From: Duganella aquatilis
Lineage (GTDB): Bacteria; Pseudomonadota; Gammaproteobacteria; Burkholderiales; Burkholderiaceae_D
DNA: 64,000 nucleotides
Assembly: GCF_009674565.1 (NCBI RefSeq)
Contig: NZ_WKJL01000002.1
Location: forward strand, 124,001-188,000
Direction of reading: 5' to 3'
The translations under genes were made by a program, and so were the position numbers. This document shows positions 46,941-58,050 of this stretch, piece after piece. The notes below the pieces were generated by a model. That model saw only the letters and a program-made list of their open reading frames with translations, made no database searches and was not told where the DNA came from. The first letter of the stretch is position 1; each line of letters begins with the position of its first letter.

Positions 46941-47741
46941 TTAGGTATGCTTGGGTGCCGGTTTTTTTACTATTGGTTTGGGTTTCGCGCCTTCCGCCGG
47001 AATCTTCAATCCCTGTGCGCTCAACGCCAAACCGTTCTGATACCGCATGTCGATCGTGTCTATATTGGGCAGATGCTCCACCAGCTGCGGATAAATCCCC
47101 ACCAGCCGGTCCACCCTTTCCTTCAACGTGGTGCTGGTCTGTTCCCGTCCCAGCGCCACGCTCATTCCGTTATCCAGCCTCACCGTCCACGCATAGCGGC
47201 TCGACAGCGACAGCGCCTGCGGCAACAGCTTGAGCGGCGCAAACCACGCACGCAGCTCGTCGTACCGCGACAGCACTTCCTTCTCGCTGCCGTCCGGTCC
47301 TTCAAACTCCGGCAGCGCGTGGTCCTCCTCCGCTTCGGCCAGGTTGGCGGTGAACGACTCGCCCTTGGTCGACAGCAGCCTGCCATCCTCGCCCCAGGTG
47401 CCCAGCACCTCATGCTCTTCCAGCGCCACGATCAACTGGTCCGGCCATTCGCGGCGTACCGTTGCGCGGCGTACCCAGGGCACCGTCTCGAACGCCTGGC
47501 GCACCGCATCCAGGTTGGTGGTGAAGAAGTTGCCCTTGATCTTGCCCAGCGCATTGTTACGCAGCGTCAGGTGATTCACATGCCTTAAATCGTCACTGCC
47601 TATACTCTCGATACGGATGGTGCGCAGATTGAACATCGGTCGCTGCGACACCCACCACACGCCGGCCGCGATGCATGCCAACAGCGTCAGCGCAAAGATG
47701 CCGCTGGCGGTTGCATTCAAAGCCTTCGCGTCTTGCCACAT
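46941..47741 (-). CDS. ftsQ: Cell division protein FtsQ
   Basis: Bitopic divisome protein of 266 aa. A cytoplasmic N-terminal tail is followed by one transmembrane helix (about residues 13-31), then a periplasmic POTRA domain starting at FNLRTIRIES and a beta domain. FtsQ links FtsL/FtsB to the rest of the divisome. The C-terminus is Lys/Pro-rich (AEGAKPKPIVKKPAPK). It starts 7 bp after ddl. Confidence 0.94.
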   Translation of the reverse strand: MWQDAKALNATASGIFALTLLACIAAGVWWVSQRPMFNLRTIRIESIGSDDLRHVNHLTLRNNALGKIKGNFFTTNLDAVRQAFETVPWVRRATVRREWPDQLIVALEEHEVLGTWGEDGRLLSTKGESFTANLAEAEEDHALPEFEGPDGSEKEVLSRYDELRAWFAPLKLLPQALSLSSRYAWTVRLDNGMSVALGREQTSTTLKERVDRLVGIYPQLVEHLPNIDTIDMRYQNGLALSAQGLKIPAEGAKPKPIVKKPAPKHT

Positions 47742-47748
47742 CTACTGC

Positions 47749-48708
47749 TTATCCCTTCATCTTCAAACGCGCGGTGCGCAGGATTTCCACGCACAGGTCT
47801 TCATAGCTGATGCCTTCCGCGCGCGCCGCCATCGGCACCAGCGAATGGGTGGTCATGCCCGGCGAGGTGTTCACCTCCAGCAGGAAGGGCTTCTGGTCGC
47901 GTTCGCGCAGCAGCACGTCGACGCGTCCCCAGCCCTCGCAGCCCAGCGCGCGATAGGCTTCCACGGCGATACGGCGCATTTCCTCGCTCAGCGCTTCCGG
48001 CAGCGCGGCAGGGCAGAAATACTTGGTGTCGTCGGTGAAGTACTTGTTCTGATAGTCGTAATTGCCTTCCGGCGCCACGATCTCCACCACCGGCAGCGCA
48101 CGCGCCGTGGCACCGCCGCCCAGGATGGCGACCGTGAATTCGCGGCCGGTGACAAATTCCTCCGCCAGCACCGAGTCATCCAGCGCCGCGGCAGTGTCGT
48201 AGGCGGCCTTGAAGGCGCCGGCCTCGTTCACCTTGGTGATGCCGATGGTCGAACCTTCATGCGGCGGCTTGACGATCAGCGGCAGGCCCAGATCGGCGGC
48301 GGTGGCCGCCAGGTCCGATTGGGCGTTCAGCACCGCGTAACGCGGCGTCGGCAGGCCCTTGTGCAGCCAGACGATCTTGGTGGTGATCTTGTCCATGCCG
48401 ACCGAGCTGGCCATCACACCGCTGCCGGTGTAAGGAATGCCCAGCAGTTCCAGCGCGCCCTGCAGGCTGCCGTCTTCGCCGTAGCGGCCGTGCAGCGCGA
48501 TGAACACGCGGTCGAATTTTTCCGCCGCCAGTTCGGCCAGCGAGCGTTGGCCCGGATCGAACGGATGGGCGTCGATGCCCTTGCTTTGCAGCGCGGCCAG
48601 CACGCCGCTGCCGGACATATTGGATACTTCACGTTCCGCAGAACGGCCGCCAAACAGCACGCCGACCTTGCCGAATGCTTTTGCGTCTTGTGGATTCAGG
48701 GTACTCAC
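47749..48708 (-). CDS. ddl: D-alanine--D-alanine ligase
   Basis: ATP-grasp ligase that makes the D-Ala-D-Ala dipeptide used by MurF. The 319-residue protein has [14 protein letters not shown] at the N-terminus, the [12 protein letters not shown] motif, the ATP-binding loop [11 protein letters not shown] and the metal-binding [13 protein letters not shown] motif. Its place between murC and ftsQ identifies it as the DdlB type. Confidence 0.97.
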   Translation of the reverse strand: MSTLNPQDAKAFGKVGVLFGGRSAEREVSNMSGSGVLAALQSKGIDAHPFDPGQRSLAELAAEKFDRVFIALHGRYGEDGSLQGALELLGIPYTGSGVMASSVGMDKITTKIVWLHKGLPTPRYAVLNAQSDLAATAADLGLPLIVKPPHEGSTIGITKVNEAGAFKAAYDTAAALDDSVLAEEFVTGREFTVAILGGGATARALPVVEIVAPEGNYDYQNKYFTDDTKYFCPAALPEALSEEMRRIAVEAYRALGCEGWGRVDVLLRERDQKPFLLEVNTSPGMTTHSLVPMAARAEGISYEDLCVEILRTARLKMKG

Positions 48709-48711
48709 GAT

Positions 48712-50103
48712 TCAGACCTTTGGATAATTAGTCAGTTTGGCCGGGACGCCGCTGATCGAGCCTGCGCCCATGGTCATCACGACGTCGCCGTCGCGCACCA
48801 CGCCCATGATGGTTTCCGGCATATCGCCGATCGCCTCAACAAAAATCGGTTCCGTCTTGCCGCGTGCGCGCAGCGCGTGCGACAGCGCGCGGCCGTCGGC
48901 CGCCACGATCGGCGCTTCGCCGGCGGCGTACACCTCGCCCAGCACCAGCACGTCCGGCGTGCCCAGCACCTTGACGAAGTCTTCGAACAGGTCGCGCGTG
49001 CGGCTGAAACGGTGCGGCTGGAACGCCAGCACCAGGCGGCGGCCCGGATAGGCGGCGCGCGCGGCGGCCATGGTCACTTCCATTTCCAGCGGGTGGTGGC
49101 CGAAGTCGTCGACCAGCGTGAACGTTCCGCCGCCAGGAATCGCAACGTCGCCGTACTTGGTGAAGCGGCGTCCGACGCCGGCAAAACCGGCCAGGCCGGC
49201 CTGCGTGGCGCTGTCCGGGATATTGATCTCGCGCGCGATGGCGATGGCCGAGCAGGCATTCTGCACATTGTGCAGGCCTGGCTGGTTCAGCACCACGTCC
49301 AGGTCCGGATAGCCTTCCTGCTTGACGGTGAAGTGCATTTCCACGCCGACGGCGCGCGCGTTCACTGCGCGCACTTCGGCGTCTTCGGCGAAGCCGTAGG
49401 TGGTCACCGGTTTGGTCACGTGCGGCAGGATCGAGCGCACATGCGGATCGTCGATGCACAGCATGGCGCGGCCGTAGAACGGCAGGCGGTGCGTGAAGTG
49501 CACGAAAGCCTGCTTGAGCTTCTCGAAATCGTGCTCGTAGGTTTCCATGTGGTCGGCGTCGATGTTCGTGATGACTTCGATCATCGGCGTCAGGTTCAGG
49601 AACGATGCATCCGACTCGTCGGCTTCCGCCACCAGGTATTCGCCGGTGCCCAGCTTGGCGTTGGCGCCGGCACTGGTCAGGCGGCCGCCGATGACGAAGG
49701 TCGGATCGAGGCCGCCCTGCGCCAGCACCGACGCGACCAGGCTGGTGGTGGTGGTCTTGCCGTGCGTGCCGGCGATGGCGATGCCGCGCTTCAGGCGCAT
49801 CAACTCGCCCAGCATCACCGCGCGCGGGACGATAGGCACCTTGCGGCCGCGCGCCGCCACCACTTCAGGATTGTCCTGCTGTACAGCGGTCGAGGTCACG
49901 ACGGCATCGGCCTTGCCGATGTTTTCCGCCGCATGGCCCAGATACACGGTCGCGCCCATGTCGGCCAGGCGCTGGGTGACAGCGTTGCTGCCCAGGTCCG
50001 AGCCGGACACGTTGTAGCCCAGCGTGAGCAGCACTTCCGCGATGCCGCTCATGCCGCTGCCGCCGATGCCGACGAAGTGTATGTTCTGTACTTTATGTTT
50101 CAC
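48712..50103 (-). CDS. murC: UDP-N-acetylmuramate--L-alanine ligase
   Basis: First amino-acid-adding Mur ligase, cytoplasmic. The 463-residue protein has the N-terminal nucleotide motif [15 protein letters not shown] and the ATP-binding [17 protein letters not shown]. The central domain carries EADESDASF and the C-terminal domain [13 protein letters not shown]. Start overlaps the murG stop by 4 bp. Confidence 0.97.
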   Translation of the reverse strand: MKHKVQNIHFVGIGGSGMSGIAEVLLTLGYNVSGSDLGSNAVTQRLADMGATVYLGHAAENIGKADAVVTSTAVQQDNPEVVAARGRKVPIVPRAVMLGELMRLKRGIAIAGTHGKTTTTSLVASVLAQGGLDPTFVIGGRLTSAGANAKLGTGEYLVAEADESDASFLNLTPMIEVITNIDADHMETYEHDFEKLKQAFVHFTHRLPFYGRAMLCIDDPHVRSILPHVTKPVTTYGFAEDAEVRAVNARAVGVEMHFTVKQEGYPDLDVVLNQPGLHNVQNACSAIAIAREINIPDSATQAGLAGFAGVGRRFTKYGDVAIPGGGTFTLVDDFGHHPLEMEVTMAAARAAYPGRRLVLAFQPHRFSRTRDLFEDFVKVLGTPDVLVLGEVYAAGEAPIVAADGRALSHALRARGKTEPIFVEAIGDMPETIMGVVRDGDVVMTMGAGSISGVPAKLTNYPKV

Positions 50104-51179
50104 AGCTTATCCAATGCTAATTCTTCCAATACCTGTGCGATTGCTTCATTCGAATCGCGCTTGCCGACATCGCGCGCCGCCGTGGCCATGGCCAGGCAGG
50201 ATGCGCGGGTCAGCGTTTCCAGCAGCGTCGCAACGGATTGCGCGCTCAACTCCGTTTGCGGCATGTGTATCGCCGCCTTCTGTTTCGCCATCCACTGCGC
50301 GTTGTCGCGCTGGTGGCTGGTGGTCGACGCCATGAACGGCACAAGCACGCTGGCCACGCCCGCCGCCGTCAGTTCGGACACGGTGATGGCGCCGGCGCGG
50401 CAGATCACCACGTCGGCAACGCTGTAGGCGGCCGCCATGTCGTCGATGAAATCGACCACATTGGCCGTCACGCCGGCCTGCTGATACGCCGCACGCAGCG
50501 CATCGATATTCTTCTTGCCCGACTGGTGGGTCACCAGCGGACGCTGTGCTTCCGGAATCAGCGCCAGCGCGGCCGGCAGCGCGTCGTTCAGCGCCTTGGC
50601 GCCAAGGCTGCCGCCCACCACCAGGATGCGCAGCGGACCTTCGCGGCCGGCGAAACGTTCGGCCGGCGACGCCATGTCCAGAATCTCCTTGCGCACCGGA
50701 TTGCCGGTGACGACCGCCTTGCTGGCCGCCGCGCCGAAATTGGCCGGGAAGCCGAAGCACACGCGGTCCGCGAACGGCACCAGCGTCTTGTTCGACAACA
50801 GCAGCGCCGCATCGGCATTCACCAGCACCAGCGGCGTGCCGCGCATGCGCGACATCAGGCCGCCCGGCACGGTGACGTAACCACCCATGCCCATCACCAC
50901 GTCCGGCTTGCGGCTGCCGATGAAACCGAAGCAGTCGGCAAACGCCTTCACCATCTTCAACGCGCCGCCCAGCGAGTGCTTGATGCCCTTGCCGCGCATG
51001 CCGGTGAAATGGATGCTGTCCATCGCGATGCCGTGCTTCGGCACCAGATCCTGCTCCATGCCGGTCGAGGTGCCGAGCCAGCTCACTTCCCAGCCGCGCG
51101 CGCGCATGGTCTGCGCGATCGCCAGGCCCGGGAAAATATGACCGCCCGTACCGGCCGCCATAATCATTAATCGTTTCAT
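50100..51179 (-). CDS. murG: UDP-GlcNAc transferase MurG (lipid II synthase)
   Basis: Peripheral membrane glycosyltransferase that adds GlcNAc to lipid I to make lipid II. The 359-residue GT-B protein shows the family motif [17 protein letters not shown] at residues 7-23 and the UDP-binding [13 protein letters not shown] in the C-terminal half, with [12 protein letters not shown]. It overlaps ftsW and murC by 4 bp each. Confidence 0.97.
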   Translation of the reverse strand: MKRLMIMAAGTGGHIFPGLAIAQTMRARGWEVSWLGTSTGMEQDLVPKHGIAMDSIHFTGMRGKGIKHSLGGALKMVKAFADCFGFIGSRKPDVVMGMGGYVTVPGGLMSRMRGTPLVLVNADAALLLSNKTLVPFADRVCFGFPANFGAAASKAVVTGNPVRKEILDMASPAERFAGREGPLRILVVGGSLGAKALNDALPAALALIPEAQRPLVTHQSGKKNIDALRAAYQQAGVTANVVDFIDDMAAAYSVADVVICRAGAITVSELTAAGVASVLVPFMASTTSHQRDNAQWMAKQKAAIHMPQTELSAQSVATLLETLTRASCLAMATAARDVGKRDSNEAIAQVLEELALDKL

Positions 51180-52396
51180 AGTCTGCCACCGCGCATCAGG
51201 ACCCGGTTCTCGTAGTCGATCCGGAGCAGGATCGCGAGTCCGATGCAGTTAATTACAACGCCCGTGCCGCCATAGCTCATCAGCGGCAGGGTCAAACCCT
51301 TGGTTGGCAGCAAGCCCAGATTCACGCCCATGTTGATAAACGTCTGCACGCCGATCCAGATGCCGATGCCCTTGGCCGTCAGGCCGGCAAAGGTCTGGTC
51401 GATGGCGATGGCCTGGCGGCCGATGTCGAAGGCGCGCTTGATGATCCAGTAGAACAGCGCGATCACCACCAGCACGCCGGCCAGGCCCAGTTCCTCGCCG
51501 ATGACCGCCAGCAGGAAGTCGGTATGCGCTTCCGGCAGGTAGTGCAGCTTTTCGACGCTGCCGCCCAGGCCAACGCCAAAAATCTCGCCGCGCCCGAAGG
51601 CGATCAGCGAGTGGGTCAGCTGGTAGGACTTGTTCATCGCGTTGTCTTCTTCCCACGGATTCAGGTAGGCGAAGTAGCGCTCGCGGCGGAATTTCGACAG
51701 CGCGATGATGGAGCCGAAGATCACCACCAGCACGGCGCCGATGCCGCCGAACCAGATGGCGTTGATCCCGCCCAGGAACAGGATGCCCATGGCGATGCAG
51801 ACGATGACGCCGAAGGCGCCCAGGTCCGGCTCCAGCAGCAGCAACAGGCCGACGAAGCCGACCGCCGCCGCCATCGGCATGAAGCCCTTGGTCAACTTGT
51901 GCATGTACTGCTGCTTGCGCACCGTGTAGTCGGCGGCGTACAGCACCGCGACCACCTTCATCAATTCGGACGGCTGCACGTTGAATACCTTCAGCGACAG
52001 CCAGCGGCGGCCGCCGTTGACCACCACGCCCAGGCCAGGGATCAGCACCGCCACCAGCAGCACCAGCGTGCAGATGAACAGGTAGGGCGCGGCCTTCTGC
52101 AGATCCGCGATGCGGACGCGGAACACGAACAGGCCGGCGATCAGCGAGACGGCGATGAACATCGCCTGCCGTTGCAGGAAGTAGGTGTTCTGCCAGCGGA
52201 CGTAGTTGGCGAACTTCGGCGAATCCGGCAGCGAGATCGACGCCGAGTACACCATCACCATCCCGAGCAGCATCAGCAACAGCGTGACCCAGACCAGCGG
52301 CTGGTCGTACTCCATCATCTTCGACTGCCGCGCGCGGCTATCCATCGGCGTGGACGCCGACGAAGAGCCAAAGCGGAATGGCAGCTGGAAGGCCAT
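51176..52396 (-). CDS. ftsW: Lipid II polymerase FtsW
   Basis: SEDS-family peptidoglycan glycosyltransferase working with FtsI at the septum. The 406-residue protein has a ~35-residue cytoplasmic N-terminus, then about ten transmembrane helices, and the family signatures [35 protein letters not shown] and [11 protein letters not shown]. The start overlaps the murD stop by 1 bp. Confidence 0.96.
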   Translation of the reverse strand: MAFQLPFRFGSSSASTPMDSRARQSKMMEYDQPLVWVTLLLMLLGMVMVYSASISLPDSPKFANYVRWQNTYFLQRQAMFIAVSLIAGLFVFRVRIADLQKAAPYLFICTLVLLVAVLIPGLGVVVNGGRRWLSLKVFNVQPSELMKVVAVLYAADYTVRKQQYMHKLTKGFMPMAAAVGFVGLLLLLEPDLGAFGVIVCIAMGILFLGGINAIWFGGIGAVLVVIFGSIIALSKFRRERYFAYLNPWEEDNAMNKSYQLTHSLIAFGRGEIFGVGLGGSVEKLHYLPEAHTDFLLAVIGEELGLAGVLVVIALFYWIIKRAFDIGRQAIAIDQTFAGLTAKGIGIWIGVQTFINMGVNLGLLPTKGLTLPLMSYGGTGVVINCIGLAILLRIDYENRVLMRGGRL

Positions 52397-53934
52397 CAGA
52401 TCTCCTGTCCTGCGTCGAGGGCGATTTCGCGCACGGTGTCGATGAACACCTGGGCGCGATGCGCGTAGTTCTTGAACATGTCCATGCTGGCGCAGGCCGG
52501 CGACAGCAGCACGGCGTCGCCGGCTTGCGCCAGTTCGCTCGCGCGCCTGACGGCTTGCGGCAGGTCGGTGCCGCAGTCTTCCAGCTCGACACCGGTGTTT
52601 TGCAGCGCGGCGCGGATCAGCGGCGCATCGCGGCCGATCAGCAGCACGGCGCGGGCGTAGTGCGAGGTTGGTTCGGCCAATGGCGCGAAATCCTGACCCT
52701 TGCCGTCGCCGCCCATGATCACCACCAGGCGCTGGTTGGCGCCGGTGAAGGCTTTGCCCAGGCCATTCAATGCGGCCACGGTGGCGCCGACGTTGGTGCC
52801 TTTACTGTCGTCGTAGTATTCGACGTCGTTGATGGCGCTGACCAGTTCCACGCGGTGCGGCTGGCCGCGATATTCGCGCAGGCCGTGCAGCAGTGGCGCC
52901 AGCGGCAGGTCGATGGCGCGGCACAGGGCCAGCGCCGCCAGCGCGTTGGCGGCGTTGTGCACGCCGCGGATTTGCAGCGCGTCGGCCGGCATCAGGTTCT
53001 TGACGATGCATTCCACCGGCGGTGGCGGCGGATCGTTCTTTTTGCGTTTCTTCGGTTCGTCCTCTTCCTCGACCGGGACGGCGGTGGCCAGCCACAGCAC
53101 GCCGCGTTCGTTGTTCAGGCCCAGGTCGTCGCGCACGGTTGGCGCGTCGGTGCCGAAGGTGACGTTGTGGCCGGTGGCGCTGGCCATGCGCATGGTGGTG
53201 GCGTCGTCGCGGTTCAACACGCGCACGGTGTTGGCGGCGAAGATGCGGTGCTTGGCGGCGGCGTAGGATGGCATGTCGCCGTGCCAGTCCAGGTGATCTT
53301 GCGTCACGTTCAATACGGTGGCGGCGTCGGCTTCCAGCGTGAAGGTGGTCTGCAGCTGGAAGCTCGACAGCTCCAGTACCCAGACTTCCGGCAGCTGCGG
53401 CGCGGCGGCATCAGCGGCGGGCGCTGGCGAGGCGTCGAGCACCTCGCGCAGCACGTCCAGCGCGGCCGGGCTGATATTGCCGGCCACGCGCACGGTCTTG
53501 CCGGCGCGCTCGCACAGTTGGCCGACCAGCGTGGTCACCGTGGTCTTGCCATTGGTGCCAGTGATGGCGATGATCTTCGGCTGATAGCCGCGTTCCGTCT
53601 TCAGCGCTTCCAGCGCCTGCGCGAACAGCTCGATCTCGCCCCACACCTCGATGCCGGCGGCAGCGGCGGCCGGCGCAATCTCGGCCAGCTCGCGGTGCGG
53701 CGCCAGGCCAGGACTGACGGTGACGAAGTCCACGCCTTCCAGCAGCGACGCGCCAAACGGACCGGCGACGAATTCCGCATCCGGCACGGCGGCGCGCAAC
53801 GCAGGCAGGCGCTCCGGCGACTCACGCGTATCGGCAACGCGCACGCGCGCGCCGCTGCGGGCGAGCCACAGCGCCATCGCCAGACCGGATTCACCCAGTC
53901 CTAATACCAGTGCGTTTTTGCCTTCGTAAATCAT
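52396..53934 (-). CDS. murD: UDP-N-acetylmuramoylalanine--D-glutamate ligase
   Basis: Adds D-Glu to UDP-MurNAc-L-Ala in the cytoplasm. The 512-residue protein has [16 protein letters not shown] at the N-terminus and ATP motif [14 protein letters not shown]. It is longer than the ~440-residue E. coli enzyme, mainly because of a charged, proline-rich insert around residues 285-310 ([18 protein letters not shown]) in the central domain. I recall similar inserts in related Burkholderiales, so it is probably family-typical rather than damage. Confidence 0.95.
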   Translation of the reverse strand: MIYEGKNALVLGLGESGLAMALWLARSGARVRVADTRESPERLPALRAAVPDAEFVAGPFGASLLEGVDFVTVSPGLAPHRELAEIAPAAAAAGIEVWGEIELFAQALEALKTERGYQPKIIAITGTNGKTTVTTLVGQLCERAGKTVRVAGNISPAALDVLREVLDASPAPAADAAAPQLPEVWVLELSSFQLQTTFTLEADAATVLNVTQDHLDWHGDMPSYAAAKHRIFAANTVRVLNRDDATTMRMASATGHNVTFGTDAPTVRDDLGLNNERGVLWLATAVPVEEEDEPKKRKKNDPPPPPVECIVKNLMPADALQIRGVHNAANALAALALCRAIDLPLAPLLHGLREYRGQPHRVELVSAINDVEYYDDSKGTNVGATVAALNGLGKAFTGANQRLVVIMGGDGKGQDFAPLAEPTSHYARAVLLIGRDAPLIRAALQNTGVELEDCGTDLPQAVRRASELAQAGDAVLLSPACASMDMFKNYAHRAQVFIDTVREIALDAGQEI

Positions 53935-55103
53935 CAGCGCAGTTTCAACGTCGAGAGTCCAACCAGTACCAGAATCATCGTGATAATCCAGAAGCGCACG
54001 ACAACCTGGGTCTCTTTCCAGCCTTTCTGTTCAAAGTGGTGGTGCAGCGGCGCCATCAAAAATACGCGACGGCCGGTGCCATAGCGCTTCTTGGTGTACT
54101 TGAACCAGCTCACCTGAATCATCACCGACACCGTCTCCGCAACGAAGATGCCGCCCATGATGAACAACACGATTTCCTGACGCACGATCACGGCGATGGT
54201 GCCCAGCGCGCCGCCCAGCGCCAGTGCGCCAACGTCGCCCATGAACACCTGTGCCGGATGGGTGTTAAACCACAGGAAAGCCAGGCCGGCGCCGGCCAGC
54301 GCACCGCAGAAGATAATCAGCTCGCCCGCGCCAGGAATGTGCGGAATGAACAGATACTTCGAATACGTCACGCTACCGGTCAGGTAAGCAAACAGGCCCA
54401 GGGCCGAACCCACCATAATCGTCGGCATGATGGCCAGGCCATCCAGGCCGTCGGTGAAGTTAACGGCGTTGGACGAGCCGACGATGACACAGTAGGTCAA
54501 CGCGATGAAACCCCACACGCCCAGCGGATAGCTGATCGTCTTAAAGAACGGCACAATCAGGTCGGCCTTCGGCGGCAGATCCATCGAGAAGCCCGACTGC
54601 ACCCATGCGAAGAACAGCTCGAACACCTTGCTGGTATTCGGCGCCGACACCGAGAACGCCAGGTACAGCGCGGCGGCGATGCCGACCAGCGACTGCCAGA
54701 AATACTTCTCGCGCGAACGCATGCCTTCCGGATCCTGGTACACCACCTTGCGGTAGTCATCCACCCAGCCCACCGCGCCGAAACCCAGCGTCACGATCAG
54801 CACCGGCCAGATCAAACGGTTCGACAGGTCGCACCACAGCAGCGTCGAAATCGCGATCGACAGCAGGATCAGCACACCGCCCATGGTCGGCGTGCCGTGT
54901 TTTTTCAGGTGGGTCTGCGGACCGTCGGTACGCACGGCCTGGCCGTACTTCATCGCGGTCAGCTTGCGGATCACGAACGGGCCGGCGGCCAGACCGATGA
55001 ACAGCGCCGTCGCGGTGGCGAACACCGCGCGGAAGGTGATGAAGTTGAACACCCGGAGTATCCCGACGTCCTGCTGGAAAAATTGTGCGAGCCAGAGCAG
55101 CAT
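53934..55103 (-). CDS. mraY: Phospho-N-acetylmuramoyl-pentapeptide transferase
   Basis: Polytopic membrane enzyme that makes lipid I from UDP-MurNAc-pentapeptide and undecaprenyl phosphate. The 389-residue protein contains [12 protein letters not shown], the catalytic aspartate regions [10 protein letters not shown] and [22 protein letters not shown], and the C-terminal [13 protein letters not shown] motif. It overlaps murD by 1 bp and follows murF by 2 bp. Confidence 0.97.
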   Translation of the reverse strand: MLLWLAQFFQQDVGILRVFNFITFRAVFATATALFIGLAAGPFVIRKLTAMKYGQAVRTDGPQTHLKKHGTPTMGGVLILLSIAISTLLWCDLSNRLIWPVLIVTLGFGAVGWVDDYRKVVYQDPEGMRSREKYFWQSLVGIAAALYLAFSVSAPNTSKVFELFFAWVQSGFSMDLPPKADLIVPFFKTISYPLGVWGFIALTYCVIVGSSNAVNFTDGLDGLAIMPTIMVGSALGLFAYLTGSVTYSKYLFIPHIPGAGELIIFCGALAGAGLAFLWFNTHPAQVFMGDVGALALGGALGTIAVIVRQEIVLFIMGGIFVAETVSVMIQVSWFKYTKKRYGTGRRVFLMAPLHHHFEQKGWKETQVVVRFWIITMILVLVGLSTLKLR

Positions 55104-55105
55104 GA

Positions 55106-56491
55106 TTAGTGACTTTCCTTGTTAGCTTGTTGCGACCCAATCAAATGCTGCACGACCCGCTCCATTTTCATGAAACGGGAGCCCTTGATTAATACAGTTG
55201 CATCAGGCGATACCGCTGCTTCGACAGCAGACAGCAAATCGCCAAAGTTTTCAAAATGACGAATGGTCGCGCCTTGCATATGCGCGGCCAGTTCGCCGGT
55301 AACCAGCACCGTCTCGATGCCTTTGCTTTGCGCGTAAGCGCCTATCTCTTCGTGGAACTCGCGGCCCTGCGTGCCGACTTCGCCCATGTCGCCCAGCACC
55401 AGCACGCGCGGCGCGGCGGCTTTCGACAGCACGTCGATGGCGGCGCGCACCGAATCCGGATTGGCGTTGTAGCTGTCGTCGATGACGACGGCGCCGTTGA
55501 GCGCCTGCTTCTTCTGCAAACGGCCGCTGACCGGCTCGAAGGTGTCGAGCCCCAGCTTGATCTTTTCCAGCGCGATGCCGGCGGCGTAAGTGCAGGCCAC
55601 GGCGGCCAGCGCATTGCGCACGTTGTGCTCACCCGCCGCTTGCAGGCGCACGAAGAACTGCTGCGTGTCCGCTTCGCTTTCGCAGATGGTGATGAACATC
55701 TCGCTTTCGAAATCGCTGGCGCGGAAGCTGCAGCTGACTTCCGCCTCCTTGCTCAAGCCGAAGCGCAGCATGCGGCGGCCGGCCGACAGTTCTTCCCATA
55801 CCGGCGTGAACTCGTCGCCATGCGGGAACACGGCCACGCCGTCTTTCGGCAGCGCGGCCAGCACGGAGCCGTTCTCGCGCGCCACCGCTTCCACCGTGTG
55901 CATGAATTCCTGGTGTTCGCGCTGGGCGTTGTTGACCATGGCGATATTCGCGCCGGCGATCACGGCCAGGCGGCCGATCTCGCCCGGGTGGTTCATGCCC
56001 ATCTCGATCACCGCCGACTGCTGGCCTTCCGCCATGCGGAACAGCGTCAATGGCACGCCGATTTCGTTATTCAGGTTACCGCGCGTGGCCAGGCGGCCTT
56101 CTTCGCCATGGGCCGCAGCCAGGATCGCGGAGATCATTTCCTTGACCGTGGTCTTGCCGTTGCTGCCGGTGACGCCGATGACCGGCATGGTGAACTGCTT
56201 GCGCCACCAGTTGGCGATCTGGCCCAATGCCACCAGCGTATCCGGCACAACGATGGCCGGCAATGGGAAGCCGTCCGGCAGTTTTTCAACGATGACGGCG
56301 GCGACACTCTTCTCCGCCACTTGCGGCAGGAATTTGTGGGCGTCGAACACTTCGCCGCGCAGGGCGACGAACAGCGCGCCGGCGGCAACGCTACGGCTGT
56401 CGGTGGAGACGCCGTTGAATACAAGCGCACCGTCACCCACCAAACGGGCGCCGGTCAGGGCAGGCAGAATTTGTGCGAATGCTGCGCGCAT
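55106..56491 (-). CDS. murF: UDP-MurNAc-tripeptide--D-Ala-D-Ala ligase
   Basis: Adds D-Ala-D-Ala to finish the cytoplasmic pentapeptide precursor. The 461-residue protein has the MurF N-terminal domain with [19 protein letters not shown], the ATP motif [14 protein letters not shown] and [14 protein letters not shown] in the C-terminal part. Its start overlaps the murE stop by 1 bp. Confidence 0.97.
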   Translation of the reverse strand: MRAAFAQILPALTGARLVGDGALVFNGVSTDSRSVAAGALFVALRGEVFDAHKFLPQVAEKSVAAVIVEKLPDGFPLPAIVVPDTLVALGQIANWWRKQFTMPVIGVTGSNGKTTVKEMISAILAAAHGEEGRLATRGNLNNEIGVPLTLFRMAEGQQSAVIEMGMNHPGEIGRLAVIAGANIAMVNNAQREHQEFMHTVEAVARENGSVLAALPKDGVAVFPHGDEFTPVWEELSAGRRMLRFGLSKEAEVSCSFRASDFESEMFITICESEADTQQFFVRLQAAGEHNVRNALAAVACTYAAGIALEKIKLGLDTFEPVSGRLQKKQALNGAVVIDDSYNANPDSVRAAIDVLSKAAAPRVLVLGDMGEVGTQGREFHEEIGAYAQSKGIETVLVTGELAAHMQGATIRHFENFGDLLSAVEAAVSPDATVLIKGSRFMKMERVVQHLIGSQQANKESH

Positions 56492-58050
56492 TAATTCGTC
56501 CTCATCATGGTCAGGCGGGCAGACAGCGCCAGTTGCGCGTGGTCGGCATCGGAGAATGGCAGCTTCTTGCCTTTGATTTCCTGGTACGGCTCATGGCCCT
56601 TACCGGCCAGCAGGATCACATCCGGCTTGGCTGCATGCTTGATCGCCGACAGGATGGCGCCGGCGCGGTCGTCCAGCGCCTGCACCGTCGATGCCGGATT
56701 GTTCTGGTCCATGCCGGCCAGGATCTGTTCGATGATCGCGTGCGGCTCTTCGCTGCGCGGATTGTCGCTGGTGACCAGCACATGATCGGCCGCCTGCGCG
56801 ATCCTGCCCATCTGTGGACGCTTGCCCGGATCGCGGTCGCCGCCGCAGCCGAACACGCACCACAACTGGCCGCCACGGTCGGTGGCCACGGGACGCAGCG
56901 CGGCCAGGGTTTTCTCCAGCGCGTCGGGCGTGTGGGCGTAGTCGATGACGATCAGCGGTGCATCATGGCCGCCCACCTGCTGCATGCGGCCCGGCGCCGG
57001 CTCCAGTCCTTCGACCGCCTCGATGGCGGCGCGCAGGCCCAGGCCTCTGGCGATGACGGCGCCCATGACGCCCAGCGCATTGCTGATATTGAAGCCACCC
57101 ACCAGATGCGTGCGCACTTGCGCCACGCCCAGCGGGCACTCCAGGTGGAATTCGGTACCGCCGCTGCGGCCGGCGCGCAGCTGGCTGGCGCGCAGGATCA
57201 ACACGCCGTCAATGTCGGGACGCGCGGTGCTGTCGTGCAGCGTGTAGCCGATCAGCGGAATCTCGCCGGCCAGCGGCGCAGGCTTGGCTTTCAGATGATC
57301 GATCAGGCGCACGCCTGCCGGATCGTCCAGGTTGACGACGGCGGTTTTCAAACCTGGCCAGTCGAACAGCTTGACCTTGGCCGCCTCGTAGGCTTCCATG
57401 GTGCCGTGATAGTCCAGGTGGTCGCGGGTCAGGTTGGTGAACAGCGCGACGTCGAAATGCATGCCCGATACGCGGCCCTGTTCCAGGCCGATGGACGACA
57501 CTTCGATCGCCAGCGACGCCGCGCCTTTGTCGCGCAGCTCGGCCAGCGAGCGCGCCAGCAGCACAGCGTCCGGCGTGGTATAGCCGGTGACGTCGTATTC
57601 CACTTCGCCGCGCGAGCGGAACACGCCGATGCCCAGCGTGCCGATGACGGCCGCCGGTTCGCCGGCGCGCGACAGTGCGTGGCCCAGCCACACGGCGCTG
57701 GAGGTCTTGCCGTTGGTGCCGGTGACGCCAACGGTGAACATGCCGGCATCCGGCTGTGCATAGAAGGCGTGCGCGATGGCGCCGGCGTTCTGCTTCAGTT
57801 GCTCAACCGTCAGATAAGGCACGGCCCACTTGTCGTTCCAGGTAAAGCCGGCCGGATCGAGCACGATCAATGCAGCGCCCTGCTCGATGGCGCCTTCGAT
57901 AAAGCTGCGCCCATCGCCGGCGTCGCCGGGATAAGCAAAAAACACATCGCCCAGCTTGATGCGACGCGAATCCGAAGCCAGGTTCGCCGTTGGCGCCAGC
58001 TTGCGGATTGCGGCTGCAATCTCGATCGGGTCGAAAGTAGAAGTCGTCAC
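56491..58050 (-). CDS. murE: UDP-MurNAc-L-Ala-D-Glu--meso-DAP ligase
   Basis: Adds the third residue of the stem peptide. The 519-residue protein has ATP motif GVTGTNGKTSSAVWL, YAHTPDALEKTLAAL, and the DNPRSEEP motif that marks meso-diaminopimelate specificity rather than lysine. It overlaps ftsI by 4 bp and murF by 1 bp. Confidence 0.97.
   Translation of the reverse strand: MTTSTFDPIEIAAAIRKLAPTANLASDSRRIKLGDVFFAYPGDAGDGRSFIEGAIEQGAALIVLDPAGFTWNDKWAVPYLTVEQLKQNAGAIAHAFYAQPDAGMFTVGVTGTNGKTSSAVWLGHALSRAGEPAAVIGTLGIGVFRSRGEVEYDVTGYTTPDAVLLARSLAELRDKGAASLAIEVSSIGLEQGRVSGMHFDVALFTNLTRDHLDYHGTMEAYEAAKVKLFDWPGLKTAVVNLDDPAGVRLIDHLKAKPAPLAGEIPLIGYTLHDSTARPDIDGVLILRASQLRAGRSGGTEFHLECPLGVAQVRTHLVGGFNISNALGVMGAVIARGLGLRAAIEAVEGLEPAPGRMQQVGGHDAPLIVIDYAHTPDALEKTLAALRPVATDRGGQLWCVFGCGGDRDPGKRPQMGRIAQAADHVLVTSDNPRSEEPHAIIEQILAGMDQNNPASTVQALDDRAGAILSAIKHAAKPDVILLAGKGHEPYQEIKGKKLPFSDADHAQLALSARLTMMRTN

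Noticed and set aside
52980..53070. Charged proline-rich insert in MurD considered as a possible frameshift or domain insertion
   Set aside because: The frame is intact on both sides, and similar inserts are remembered in related MurD proteins, so it is likely family-typical.
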